Shown here: positions 39,472 to 48,693 of the stretch, piece by piece
How positions within the stretch are numbered: the stretch's first letter is position 1
Layout of the letters: every line of letters begins with the position of its first letter
Assembly: GCF_000720635.1 (NCBI RefSeq)
Contig: NZ_JOCF01000016.1
Location: 38,591-102,590, forward strand
Length of the DNA stretch: 64,000 nt
DNA from: Streptomyces sp. NRRL WC-3742
GTDB taxonomy: Bacteria > Actinomycetota > Actinomycetes > Streptomycetales > Streptomycetaceae
Reading direction: 5' to 3'
The notes under the pieces: generated by a model
Databases searched by the model: none
The model's input: only the letters and a program-made list of their open reading frames with translations
What the model was told of the DNA's origin: nothing
Made by a program: the position numbers and the translations under genes

Positions 39472-40278
39472 GTGACTGACAACGCACAGCTGCTGGCGCG
39501 GCAGCGGCGCGCGATGATCCTCGAATGGCTCCGGCAGCGGGGCGGGGTACGGGTGAACGAGCTCACCCGTGAGTTCGGCGTCTCGGACATGACCATCCGC
39601 CGGGACCTGGACGCCCTGGCCCGGCAGGGGCTGCTGGACAAGGTGCACGGCGGTGCCGTCCCGGCCGGCGCCCCGAGCAGCCAGGAGCCGGGCTTCGAGG
39701 CGAAGTCGTCCTGGCAGCTGTCGGCCAAGGAGGCGATCGCCCGGGCCGCCGCCGAACTCGTCCGGCCCGGGATGGCCGTGGGCTTGGGCGCGGGCACGAC
39801 CACGCACGCCGTCGCCCGGGAACTGGCGTCAGTGGACGGGCTGACCGTGGTGACCAACTCCCTGCGGATCGCCGAGGTGTTCGAGCAGGCCGGCCCGGGG
39901 GCGGGGGCCGGGACCACCGTGCTGCGCACCGGCGGGATCCGCACGCCCTCCGACGCCCTGGTGGGCCCGCTCGCCGACCAGGCGATCCGCTCGCTGCACG
40001 TCAACGTGCTCTTCCTGGGCTGCCACGGCATCTCCGCCGAGGCCGGGATGACGTCGCCCAACCTCGCCGAGGCGGAGACCAATCGGGTGTTCATCGGCTC
40101 CGCGCGCCGGGTGGTCGTGGTCGCCGACAACACCAAGTGGGACACCGTCGGCCTGGCCACCTTCGCCACCCTGGACCAGGTCGACGTGCTGGTCACCGAC
40201 GAGGGGCTGTCCGCCGAGCGCCGGACCGTCGTGGCCGAGCAGGTGGGCGAGGTGATCGTCGCAGAGTCAGTCAACTGA
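39472..40278 (+). CDS. DeoR/GlpR-family sugar-responsive repressor
   Basis: 268 aa. DeoR helix-turn-helix VRVNELTREFGVSDMTIRRD with LDALARQGLLDKVHGGAV (about 24-61), then the sugar-phosphate sensor domain with GLGAGTTTHAVARELA and LFLGCHGISAEAGMT. The GTG at 39472 has AGGAG upstream and is preferred to an ATG seven codons earlier. It stands between two binding-protein genes and probably represses the whole uptake operon in the absence of a phosphorylated sugar. Confidence 0.9.
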   Translation: MTDNAQLLARQRRAMILEWLRQRGGVRVNELTREFGVSDMTIRRDLDALARQGLLDKVHGGAVPAGAPSSQEPGFEAKSSWQLSAKEAIARAAAELVRPGMAVGLGAGTTTHAVARELASVDGLTVVTNSLRIAEVFEQAGPGAGAGTTVLRTGGIRTPSDALVGPLADQAIRSLHVNVLFLGCHGISAEAGMTSPNLAEAETNRVFIGSARRVVVVADNTKWDTVGLATFATLDQVDVLVTDEGLSAERRTVVAEQVGEVIVAESVN

Positions 40279-40423
40279 CCGTCTGAGGGCGGCAGTTGTT
40301 CACTCGACTCCGGGGTGGGGCGGAGTGGTGCGGCTCCAGCGGATAACGGGATCGTCTCGAATTGACGTGAGTGGGACGAAGGTCTTGACGAACACCCAAC
40401 TGCGGAGTTTCCTGTGCGAGCAC

Positions 40424-40465
40424 GTTTGATCAAGTTCGGTTCTGATCGATTGTGTTTGATTCAAC
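40424..40465. promoter_or_regulatory. Repeated TTTGAT...TCAA sites before the transporter operon
   Basis: GTTTGATCAAG (40424-40434) and GTTTGATTCAAC (40454-40465) lie 30 bases apart, 67-108 bases before the binding-protein gene. Both share the TTTGA/TCAA halves of the palindrome at 39079, so DeoR binding is likely. Confidence 0.5.
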
Positions 40466-40531
40466 TAGTACCGGTTTCGCGGGTGTTCCCGCGGCCTCTT
40501 CCCTCACCTTTTCCTTGCCGGGAGCTTTCGC

Positions 40532-41581
40532 ATGTTCGTTCGTCGTCGTGGTCGGGTTCTGTCCGTTGCCGTGCTGGGCTGCGTGTCCCTCGTAGCCGCG
40601 GTGGGCTGCTCGACGGGCCAGGAGTCGTCGTCGGGTGCGGGTGGCACCGCGAAGGTCGAGGGGAAGGTGTCGCTGACGTATCTGCAGAAGCAGGGGGACC
40701 AGGAGTACTTCGTCGGCGAGGCGGCGGGCGCGAAGGCGAAGGCCGCGGAGCTGGGGGTGGACCTGAAGGTCGTGAACCTGGGCAACGACGCCAACAAGAC
40801 GATCAGCGAGGTGCAGTCGGCGATCGCTGCCAAGAGCAACGGGCTGATCGTGGTCGTGCCCGACCCGGCGGTGGGTCCGCAGGTCGTGCAGACCGCCAAG
40901 GACGCCAAGGTCGCCCTCCTCACCTCCGACGACCAGATCTGCGTCACCGGCCCGGCCCCGGGCGCCTGCGCGAAGAGCGATCTGGTCCCCCGGGTCGGGT
41001 TCAGCGGCGAGCAGATGGGTGGGGAGGTCGGTAAGCGGGCCGCCGCCGAGTTCAAGAAGGCCGGCTGGAACGCGGCCGACACCCGGATCATCTCCGCCTG
41101 GAAGCAGGACGTCACCGTCTGTGGCGACCGCGTCAAGGCCGCGAAGGCCGCGTTCGCCCAGGCCGCGGGTGACGGCGTGAAGAACATCGACGTCGCCACC
41201 GACAACACCCCCACCGGTGCCCAGGACAAGACCGCCGCCACCCTCACCGCCAACCCCGGCGTCAAGCACTGGGTCGTCTGGGGCTGCAACGACGAGAACG
41301 TCCAGGGCTCCGTCACCGCCCTGCAGAACGCCGGCGTGAGCCCCGACGACATCGCCGGCGTCGGCCTCGGCGCCTACCTCGCCTGCAAGGACTGGACCAG
41401 CGGCAAGCCCACCGGCATGAAGGCCGCCCTGTTCATCAACGGCAAGGACGTCGGCGCACTGGCCGTCCAGACCATGTACGACAAGCTCAAGAACAGCAAG
41501 GACTTCCCCGCCGAGGGCTTCGCCCCCACCACGATGGTCGACGCCGCCACCTGGCAGGGCGCCGGCATGACGTGCAACTGA
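40532..41581 (+). CDS. Sugar ABC transporter binding lipoprotein (AraF-like)
   Basis: 349-aa lipoprotein: MFVRRRGRVLSV start and lipobox AAVGC near residue 26. LTYLQKQGDQEYFVGEAAG, VVVPDPAVGPQVV and NPGVKHWVVWGCNDENVQGS match the orphan copy at 37946-38977 and the arabinose-binding group. First gene of the ABC operon; GGGAG lies before the ATG. It would capture L-arabinose, galactose or a related aldose outside the membrane. Confidence 0.9.
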   Translation: MFVRRRGRVLSVAVLGCVSLVAAVGCSTGQESSSGAGGTAKVEGKVSLTYLQKQGDQEYFVGEAAGAKAKAAELGVDLKVVNLGNDANKTISEVQSAIAAKSNGLIVVVPDPAVGPQVVQTAKDAKVALLTSDDQICVTGPAPGACAKSDLVPRVGFSGEQMGGEVGKRAAAEFKKAGWNAADTRIISAWKQDVTVCGDRVKAAKAAFAQAAGDGVKNIDVATDNTPTGAQDKTAATLTANPGVKHWVVWGCNDENVQGSVTALQNAGVSPDDIAGVGLGAYLACKDWTSGKPTGMKAALFINGKDVGALAVQTMYDKLKNSKDFPAEGFAPTTMVDAATWQGAGMTCN

Positions 41582-41628
41582 CGGTGCCGCACCAGAACCG
41601 TCCGATCCGCACCCCCAGCGAGGCACAC

Positions 41629-43224
41629 ATGACCGCACCCGAGTCCCCACCCGGCGCCGGACCGTCCCCGCAGCCCGCCTTCGGCCTGTCCGCCGAGAAC
41701 GTCGGCAAGACCTTCGGCAGCGTCCGGGCACTGCACGGCGTCACCGTCGCCTTCCCGCCCGGGCAGGTCACCGCCCTGATGGGCGAGAACGGCGCCGGGA
41801 AGTCAACCCTGCTGCGCATCCTGAGCGGCGACCACCGCCCGACCGAGGGCCGGGTCCTGCTCGACGGCGTCCCCCTCGACCTCTCCTCGCCGACCGCCGC
41901 GCGCCGCGCGGGCATCCGGATCATCCCGCAGGAGCCGGAGATCATCCCGCACGTGTCGGTCGCCGAGAACGTCTACGCCGGCAGCCTCCCCCGCCGGGCC
42001 GGCCGCCGCCTCGACCGCGCCGAACTGCGCCGCAGGATCACCGCCGACCTCGCTGCACTCGGCTTCGACCAGGTCCTCGACCCTGACCTGCTCGGATCAG
42101 AACTCACCGCAGCACAGCGCCAGTTGGTCGAAATCATGCGAGCGCTCACCGGCGCCGTGCCACCCCGGGCGATCGCCTTCGACGAGCCCACCTCCTCCCT
42201 CTCCGAGCACGAGGTGGAGGCGCTGTTCGCCCTGATCGGCCGGCTGCGCGACCAAGGCATCGCGATCGTCTACGTCTCGCACCGGATGAAGGAGATCTTC
42301 CGGCTCGCCGACCGGATCGCCGTCCTGCGCGACGGCACCCTCACCGGCGTCCTGCCCGCTGCCGAGACCGACGAGCGCGAGCTGGTCCGGCTGATGGTCG
42401 GTCGCGACCTGGCCGGCCTGTTCGTCCGGCAGGACGTCGCCACCGACCGGGTGGTGCTGGACGTCCGCGGCCTCACCACCGACGACGTGCGCGACGTCAG
42501 CCTCCAGGTCCGGGCCGGCGAGGTGGTCGCCCTCGCCGGGCTGATCGGTGCCGGCCGGTCCGAACTGGCCCTCGCCCTCGCGGGGGACGCGCCGATCCGA
42601 TCCGGCGAGATCCTCCTCGGCGGCCGGGCGGTGCGCCTGCGCTCGCCCAAGGACGCGATCCGGGCCGGTCTGGGCCTCGCCCCCGAGGAACGCAAGGCCC
42701 AGGCGCTGTTCCTGCATCGCGCCATCCGGGACAATACCTCCCTGGTCAGCCTCGACCGGCTGCGCCGTCGGCGCTTCGTCAAGCGCGCCGCCGAGAAGCA
42801 GCTCGCCCAGGAGTACGCGGACCGGCTGCGGGTCCGCGCCCCCTCGATCGAGACCGAGGTCCGCACGCTCTCCGGCGGCAACCAGCAGAAGGTGGTGCTC
42901 GCCCGCTGGCTCGCCCGGCGCCCCGAGCTGCTGATCCTGGACGAACCGACCCGCGGCGTCGACATCGGAGCCAAGGCCGAGATCTACCAGATCATCGCCG
43001 ACCTGGCCCGCGACGGCGTCGCCGTCCTGGTGATCTCCTCCGAGCTGCCCGAGGTCCTCGGCCTGGCCGACCGGATCCTCGTCATGCAGAACGGCCGGGT
43101 CACCGGCGAACTCGGCCGTGCCGAGGCATCCGAGGAGGCCGTCCTCGCCCTGGCCATGGCGGATGACCTCGCCACCGGCCCCCGTACCACCGACACCGAC
43201 GCCACCACCGGAGTTGCCCGATGA
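41629..43224 (+). CDS. Sugar ABC transporter ATP-binding protein (AraG/RbsA type)
   Basis: 531 aa with two ATPase domains, as in all monosaccharide CUT2 transporters. Domain 1: GENGAGKST (about 53-61), LTAAQRQLVEIMRAL signature region and AIAFDEPTSSLS. Domain 2: degenerate Walker A GLIGAGRSEL and a good signature LSGGNQQKVVLARWL with LILDEPTRGVDIGAKAEIYQ. Starts 47 bases after the binding-protein gene and overlaps the permease gene by four bases. Confidence 0.93.
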   Translation: MTAPESPPGAGPSPQPAFGLSAENVGKTFGSVRALHGVTVAFPPGQVTALMGENGAGKSTLLRILSGDHRPTEGRVLLDGVPLDLSSPTAARRAGIRIIPQEPEIIPHVSVAENVYAGSLPRRAGRRLDRAELRRRITADLAALGFDQVLDPDLLGSELTAAQRQLVEIMRALTGAVPPRAIAFDEPTSSLSEHEVEALFALIGRLRDQGIAIVYVSHRMKEIFRLADRIAVLRDGTLTGVLPAAETDERELVRLMVGRDLAGLFVRQDVATDRVVLDVRGLTTDDVRDVSLQVRAGEVVALAGLIGAGRSELALALAGDAPIRSGEILLGGRAVRLRSPKDAIRAGLGLAPEERKAQALFLHRAIRDNTSLVSLDRLRRRRFVKRAAEKQLAQEYADRLRVRAPSIETEVRTLSGGNQQKVVLARWLARRPELLILDEPTRGVDIGAKAEIYQIIADLARDGVAVLVISSELPEVLGLADRILVMQNGRVTGELGRAEASEEAVLALAMADDLATGPRTTDTDATTGVAR

Positions 43225-44261
43225 CCACCCCCTCCGCCACCGCCGACCAGCGGCCGCAGGCCCCGGCCGGGCCCGCGCGGCCGACCGGTCCGCGGGCGCT
43301 GCTGAACGTCGTCGGTGGCCAGAACCTCATCCTGCTGCTGGCCCTCGCGGCCGTGCTCGCCCTGTTCGGCTCGCTCAACATCAACTACCTGAGCTGGAAC
43401 AACATCCAGGTGATCGCCGAGGCGGCGACCATCGCCGGGCTGCTCGCCGTGGTCCAGACGGTGGTGATCATCTGCGGCGGCCTGGACATCTCGGTGGGCT
43501 CCCAGGCCGGCCTCGCCTCCGTGGTGAGCGCGATGGTGTTCACCTCCACCGGCTCCAGTGCGCTGCTCGGCATGGGCGCGGCCGTGCTGGTCGGCGCCGC
43601 GGTCGGCCTGCTCAACGGCGCCGTGATCATCTACGGCCGGGTCAACCCGACCATCGCCACCCTGGCCGGACTGGCCGCGTACAAGGGCGTCGCCCAGCTG
43701 ATCTCCGACGGACGTGCCCAGGGCTACGTGCTCGGCGACCCGCTGTTCGTCTTCCTCAGCCGCGGCAAGATCGCCGGCCTGCCGACGATGGTGTGGATCC
43801 TCATCCTGATCGCCGCCGCCGTGCACGTCCTGCTCACGTACACCGACATCGGGCGCAACATCTACGCCCTCGGGGGCAACGACACCGCCGCGCGGCTGGC
43901 CGGCATCAACCTCAACAAGTACCTGCTCTCGGTGTACGCGCTCACCGGCATGGTCGCGGCCGTGGCCGGGGTCCTGCTCACCGCGCGCACCGGATCCGGA
44001 CAGCCCACCTCCGGCAGCGAGGGCCTGGAACTCCAGGCCATCACCGCCGCCGCCCTCGGCGGCTGCGCCCTCAAGGGCGGCAAGGGCGGGATCGGCGGCA
44101 CCCTGCTGGCCGTCGCCCTGCTCGGAGCCCTGCAGAACGGCCTCACCGTCCAGGGCATCAACACCTTCTGGCAGAACGTCGCCCAGGGCCTCCTGCTGGT
44201 CGCCGCCGTGGTCATCCAGCAGCGGCGCGGCCGCGAGCGGGCCGTCGGCCTGCCGGCCTGA
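43221..44261 (+). CDS. Sugar ABC transporter permease (AraH/RbsC type)
   Basis: 346-aa membrane protein with about nine to ten helices; VVIICGGLDISVGSQAGLAS, VNPTIATLAGLAAYKG, GGNDTAARLAGIN and LGGCALKGGKGGIGGT are the conserved segments of CUT2 permeases. It starts in an ATGA overlap with the ATPase gene. A strong terminator follows, so the transporter operon ends here and the gal remnants are transcribed separately or by read-through. Confidence 0.93.
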   Translation: MTTPSATADQRPQAPAGPARPTGPRALLNVVGGQNLILLLALAAVLALFGSLNINYLSWNNIQVIAEAATIAGLLAVVQTVVIICGGLDISVGSQAGLASVVSAMVFTSTGSSALLGMGAAVLVGAAVGLLNGAVIIYGRVNPTIATLAGLAAYKGVAQLISDGRAQGYVLGDPLFVFLSRGKIAGLPTMVWILILIAAAVHVLLTYTDIGRNIYALGGNDTAARLAGINLNKYLLSVYALTGMVAAVAGVLLTARTGSGQPTSGSEGLELQAITAAALGGCALKGGKGGIGGTLLAVALLGALQNGLTVQGINTFWQNVAQGLLLVAAVVIQQRRGRERAVGLPA

Positions 44262-44284
44262 CCCGCCCTCTCCCGAAATCCCCT

Positions 44285-44319
44285 GGAGGCCGCCTCCGCT
44301 CTCACCGGAGGCGGCCTCC
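44285..44319 (+). terminator. Terminator after the sugar transporter operon
   Basis: GGAGGCCGCCTCCG and CGGAGGCGGCCTCC form a perfect 14-bp stem with a 7-base loop, 23 bases past the permease stop. Confidence 0.75.
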
Positions 44320-44400
44320 GCCATGGGCGCTGCCGATGCCGCCGACCATCCTGGAAACGCCGACCTCTGTGACGTGCCGGAGGTCCCGGAAGGCAGAACA

Positions 44401-45010
44401 GTGAAGAAGACCACCACCAAGCTCGCGGACGGCCGCGAGCTGACGTACTACGACACCGACGAGTCCGTGGTCCGCGACGCCACCGACCGGCAGCCGCTGG
44501 AGGCCGCCACCAGCCTCTCCGCGATCCGCCTCGACCCCGCCACCGGCCGCCGAACACCGCGCCGCCACCGGCCGCAACCTCTTCGAGGACCTCCTCGCCG
44601 CCGAACGTGCCCACGGCGACCGGGTGGTCCTCGCCGGCGGGCACTGGACGGCCTTCGTCCCCTTCGCCGCCCGCTGGCCCTACGAGGTGCACCTGTACCC
44701 GCACCGCCGGGTACCCGACCTCACCGGCCTGGACGCTGCGCAAAGGGACGAATTCCCTGCCATTTACCTGGAGTTGCTGCGCCGATTCGACCGCCTCTTC
44801 GGCGGCGGCCGCACCCCGTACATCTCCGCCTGGCACCAGGCCCCGGTCGGGCGGCGGGACGAACTCGCCCTGCACCTTGAGCTGTTCACCATCCGGCGCA
44901 CGGCCGACAAGCTCAAGTACCTGGCCGGGGTGGAGTCCGGCATGGACGCCTTCGTCAACGACGTGTCGCCCGAGGCGGCCGCCCGACACCTGAGGGAGGT
45001 CGGCGCGTGA
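44401..45010 (+). pseudogene. galT: Galactose-1-phosphate uridylyltransferase remnant
   Basis: The first 50 codons (VKKTTTKLADGRELTYYDTD, AIRLDPATGR) are a normal GalT start with GGAAGG ahead of the GTG. Near 44550 the frame shifts by one and resumes at NLFEDLLAAERAHGDRVVLA and WTAFVPFAARWPYEVHLYPH to the normal end. About 120-150 residues are missing, including the catalytic HPHGQ. A 14-bp direct repeat (44537-44550, 44562-44575) lies at the junction. The stop still overlaps the galK start. No active enzyme can be made. Confidence 0.85.
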
Positions 45011-45701
45011 CCGACTTCGAATCCGTCTTCAGCGCCACCCCCACCGGAGTCTGGGCCGCCCCCGGCCGGGTCAACCTGATCGGCGAACACACCGACTGCA
45101 ATGACGGGTTCGTCCTGCCGATCGCCCTGCCGCAGACCGCCCGGGTGACCGCCCGCCGCCGCACGGACGGCCGGCTCCGGCTGTACAGCACCCTGGGCGA
45201 CATCAGGTGCCCCTGGATCCGGCCGCCCGGGGGATGCGGCTGCTGGTCTTCGACACCCGGGTCAAGCACGACCTCGGCGACGGCGCGTACGCCGACCTGC
45301 GGGCAGGCTGCGAACGGGCCGCCGGCCTGCTCGGACTCCCCGCTCTCCGGGACCTCCGGCAGGACGGCCTCGCCGCCGCCGTCGACCGGCTCCCGGACGA
45401 ACTGCGGGCGCTGGTGCGGCACGTGGTGAGCGAGAACGAGCGCGTCCGGCTGGCCGTGAAGCTGCTGCTGGCGGGCCGGCTCGACGCCCTGGGCGCCGTG
45501 CTGACCGCCTGCCTCGCCCTCGCCCCGGTGCCGGCACTCGCCCCCTACGCGTACGCCCGGCGGCGTCGCGGCCACTCCCGCTCTCGGCACGGCCATCGAC
45601 CACCTCGGGCTCACCGCCGCCCCGTGCTCCTGACCGTGCTCTCCGCCCTCTGCCTCGCCACCGCCTGCTGGCTCGGCCGCGCGACCCGGCCCCGGCGCTG
45701 A
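45007..45701 (+). pseudogene. galK: Galactokinase remnant
   Basis: GTG start in a GTGA overlap with galT. The first 65 or so codons read as a true galactokinase (WAAPGRVNLIGEHTDCNDGF, signature residues included). Near 45206 the frame changes and the sequence resumes at MRLLVFDTRVKHDLGDGAYA, so about 100-130 residues, including the ATP-binding GLSSSA, are lost. The end is also gone: after LDALGAVLTA the frame runs into unrelated Arg-rich sequence with a hydrophobic tail (45540-45701), and the GalK motif MTGGGFGG is absent. Confidence 0.85.
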
Positions 45702-46058
45702 CGTTGACGCAGTCGCGGACGCAAGCGTTCCTCGCGCCGAGTTCTTATCCCTCAAAAACAAACATCCGCACCCAACTTCAGGCGGGTGGTTGTGTTGACT
45801 CTTGTAGGTTTCGAAGTGGCACAATATCATATGTCACACCGTTGAACACCAGGCGGCCGCCTGGTTCCGACACGTCAGCGCCCCGCCGATGACGACGGTC
45901 TGAGCTGTCGTCACGCCCCCTCGTGGCGCCACCGGCGCAGACGTGTCCCGATCAGCACATCGCAAGGCCAGAGCTCAGAGCACCCCACCCCCACCCGCCT
46001 GGCCCAGGCCCGCCCTTCGGGCGGCCCCGCCCGGCCCACCCCCTCGGGAAGCCCCCAC
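45702..46058. other. Promoter region of the alpha-galactosidase gene
   Basis: 357 bases without a gene. The middle (45760-45845) is AT-rich for this genome and holds TTGACT at 45795-45800 with CACAAT (45820-45825) or CAATAT as -10 candidates, a TTCGAA palindrome and the block ATATCATAT. No ribosome site of strength is seen before 46059. A regulated sugar promoter is likely. Confidence 0.5.
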
Positions 46059-48158
46059 ATGCGCAAATCGCCACATCGCGTCGCCGGCATGCTGGCCGTC
46101 ATGGCCCTCGCTGCCTCCGGCATCAGCGCCACCGCCCTCGCCACCGCTGCTCCGGCCGCGGCCCTCGGCAACGGCAACGCCCTTACCCCGCCCATGGGTT
46201 GGAACTCCTGGAACAGCCTGGGCACCCAGGTCAACGAGAACCAGCTCAAGCAGACCATCGACTTCATGTCCGCCAACGGCCTGGTCCAGGCCGGCTACAA
46301 CACCGTCACCATCGACGACGGCTGGTCGACGCGCCACCGCGACGGCCAGACCACGGACTTCGCGAAGACCGCCGACAACGCGATGCAGCTGTACGACAAC
46401 TACGGCAATCCGGTCTCCGGCACCGACGGCGCCGGCAACGACCGCACCAGCGGACACCTGGTGCCCGACCCGAACAACTTCCCCTCGCAGACCGTCAACG
46501 GCCAGACCGTCAACGGCATCCAGTACCTGGCCTGGTACGCCCACAGCAAGAACATGAAGTTCGGCCTTTACGCCACCGACACCTACACCACCTGCCAGGG
46601 CCACCCCGGAAGCCTCGGCCACGAGAGCACCGACGCCAACGACTTCGTCTCCTGGGGCGTCGACTTCGTCAAGTACGACGACTGCCCCTACGGCCCCACG
46701 ATCGTCGGCCCCGACGGCTACAGCTACTACCCGCAGGGCGAGGGCAAGGAGCTCACCCAGTCCATCTACGCCCGGACGCAGACCTTCCAGCGAGCCCTCG
46801 ACGCGGCGACCGCCGCCACGGGCAAGCCGAAGGTGACCCTCAGCCTGTCCGCGCAGCCCGCGCACACCGGCATCCCCTACCTGCTGAACGCCAACGACCC
46901 GGCCCGCACCGACCCGCTGATCGTGGCCGCCGGCACCCAGCCGCACCAGGCACCCGGCTACTCGCCCACCGGTGTTTGGTGCGGCCAGGTCGCCAACATG
47001 TGCCGCATCGGCGGCGACCGGGACAGCGAGCTGGACGGGGTGCTCTACAACGGCCAGCTGCAGACCGCCCTGAAGTACCCGGGCAACGTCCACCCCGGCA
47101 GCTGGAACGACCTGGACATGATGTTCGCCGGCTGGCAGGACATCAACGGCATCTGGGGCGTCACCGACACCAACAAGGGCAGCAAGCCGTTCACTGACGA
47201 CGAGTCGCGCACCGAGCTGTCCGTCCTGTCGATGATGGCCGCCCCGCTCGTCTCCGGCGCCGACCTGCGCACCGCGGCCGACTCGCAGCACACCGCGAAC
47301 GGCTACACCTGGTCCACCGGCATCAACTCCTCCGCACTGGCGCTCCTGAAGAACCCCGACATGATCGCCATCGACCAGGACAGCCTCGCCAAGCCCGCCA
47401 CCCTGGTCGGCAGCCCGCCCTCCTCCCCGACCGCGCCGGTGATCCTCAAGCGCCGGCTGGCCAACGGCGACCTGGCCGTCGCCCTGGTCAACCAGGACCC
47501 GAACAACTGGGCCATGCCCAGTGCGAGCTTCACCGACCTCGGCCTGACCGGCTCCAGCTACGGTTACCGCGAGATCTGGAGCGGCGCCACCGGCACCACC
47601 ACCGGCACTCTCGGCGGCAACTGGATCCCCGCGCACGGCGTCGCGCTCTACCGCATCACCGGCGGAAGCATCGGCATGGGCGGCGGCACCGGAACCGGCG
47701 GCAACCAGGCAAGCGTCGTCGGCGACGGCAAGTACCACGCGGTCAGCGCCGGTGGCGCCGGCGGCCAGGCGCTCGAGGTCCAGGGGGGCTGCTACGCCGG
47801 CGTCGGCGGCAACTCCGACATCAACGCCTACCAGAGCGGCAGCGCCGCCCAGCAGTGGCTGTTCACCCCGAACACGGACGGCACGGTGACGATCACCGAC
47901 AACTGCTACACCGCCGCCCAGACGCACACCGTGCTGGCGGGCGGTGGCGGAGTCGGTAGCGCCTACCTGCTCAACCCGTCGCCCAACAACCCCTGGCAGA
48001 AATGGAAGGTCACCCAGAACAGTGCCGGTGCGCTGACCATCACCAACGTCGGCAACGGCCTGGCCCTGGACGTCGCCGGCACGACCGCCGGCTCGACGGG
48101 GATGACCAACCCGGCCAACTCGGCTGCGGCCGGACAAAGCTGGACCGTCCTGTCCTGA
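46059..48158 (+). CDS. Secreted GH27 alpha-galactosidase with C-terminal beta-trefoil
   Basis: 699-aa secreted enzyme that releases terminal alpha-galactose. A Sec signal (MRKSPHRVAGMLAVMALAAS, cleavage near AAPAAA) is followed by the GH27 barrel: LTPPMGWNSWNSLG, TIDDGWSTR, nucleophile Asp in FVKYDDCPYG and acid/base Asp in SWNDLDMMFAGW. A beta-sandwich follows (about 440-535), then a Gly-rich linker (GGGTGTGGN) and a ricin-type carbohydrate-binding trefoil (about 550-699). It is intact although the galT and galK genes next to it are broken. Confidence 0.92.
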   Translation: MRKSPHRVAGMLAVMALAASGISATALATAAPAAALGNGNALTPPMGWNSWNSLGTQVNENQLKQTIDFMSANGLVQAGYNTVTIDDGWSTRHRDGQTTDFAKTADNAMQLYDNYGNPVSGTDGAGNDRTSGHLVPDPNNFPSQTVNGQTVNGIQYLAWYAHSKNMKFGLYATDTYTTCQGHPGSLGHESTDANDFVSWGVDFVKYDDCPYGPTIVGPDGYSYYPQGEGKELTQSIYARTQTFQRALDAATAATGKPKVTLSLSAQPAHTGIPYLLNANDPARTDPLIVAAGTQPHQAPGYSPTGVWCGQVANMCRIGGDRDSELDGVLYNGQLQTALKYPGNVHPGSWNDLDMMFAGWQDINGIWGVTDTNKGSKPFTDDESRTELSVLSMMAAPLVSGADLRTAADSQHTANGYTWSTGINSSALALLKNPDMIAIDQDSLAKPATLVGSPPSSPTAPVILKRRLANGDLAVALVNQDPNNWAMPSASFTDLGLTGSSYGYREIWSGATGTTTGTLGGNWIPAHGVALYRITGGSIGMGGGTGTGGNQASVVGDGKYHAVSAGGAGGQALEVQGGCYAGVGGNSDINAYQSGSAAQQWLFTPNTDGTVTITDNCYTAAQTHTVLAGGGGVGSAYLLNPSPNNPWQKWKVTQNSAGALTITNVGNGLALDVAGTTAGSTGMTNPANSAAAGQSWTVLS

Positions 48159-48188
48159 CCCTCAGCCTGGCCGGACCAGGCCACTGAC

Positions 48189-48223
48189 GGCGCCCGGCAC
48201 GGTGCGACACCGTGCCGGGCGCC
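48189..48223 (+). terminator. Terminator after the alpha-galactosidase gene
   Basis: GGCGCCCGGCACGGTG and CACCGTGCCGGGCGCC form a perfect 16-bp stem with a 3-base loop, 30 bases past the stop. Confidence 0.78.
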
Positions 48224-48270
48224 AAAGCCGTAGGCCGTTTCCGCCGGATGGCGGGAACGGCCTCGATGCG

Positions 48271-48300
48271 GCGTGCCCAGCAGGGCCCTGCTGGGCACGC
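48271..48300. repeat. Perfect 30-bp palindrome
   Basis: GCGTGCCCAGCAGGG followed directly by its reverse complement, with no spacer. It is too symmetric for a usual stem-loop terminator (no loop) and may be a cruciform-forming site or second terminator. Confidence 0.7.
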
Positions 48301-48693
48301 CGCCGGTCCGCAGGCGGTCACCGCCCATCCGGTCCTGCGCCGCGAGCAGGACCCGCGCGCCTAGGAAGAATCGGGGTTCGTCACCTTCTGTGACTCATGG
48401 AAGATCGTTCACAACCAGTGCACACGTGGAGCCCTTGGCGATGGGATGCGGTGAGGAGCGTTGAGCGGGGATGGGAGCGCCGTGCTGACTGCCCGTGTCG
48501 CTTGTCACGCAGAGCCATCGACGTTCGAACCGACCTGCATGCCATCTGGCCCGTGCGAGGGATGCCGATCATGAGGGTGACGCGATCTCGATCGATTCGG
48601 AGGATGGCTGGCCGTCCGCCTGCTGGCTTCGAAGCGGGGAGCAGCGGCGGTTTGGCGCGAAGGTAGTGGAAGGTCCGTTCGGATGGCCGGAGC

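Larger units (their letters stand above)
48159..48693. other. Intergenic region with strong hairpins
   Basis: 535 bases between genes with no convincing coding sequence. It holds the terminator at 48189-48223 and a perfect 30-bp palindrome at 48271-48300; the part from 48380 to 48690 is less GC-rich and shows nothing I can identify. Confidence 0.6.

Noticed and set aside
45540..45701. Independent small membrane protein at the end of the galK remnant
   Set aside because: The hydrophobic tail has no start codon with a ribosome site and continues the broken galK frame; it is more likely out-of-frame sequence.
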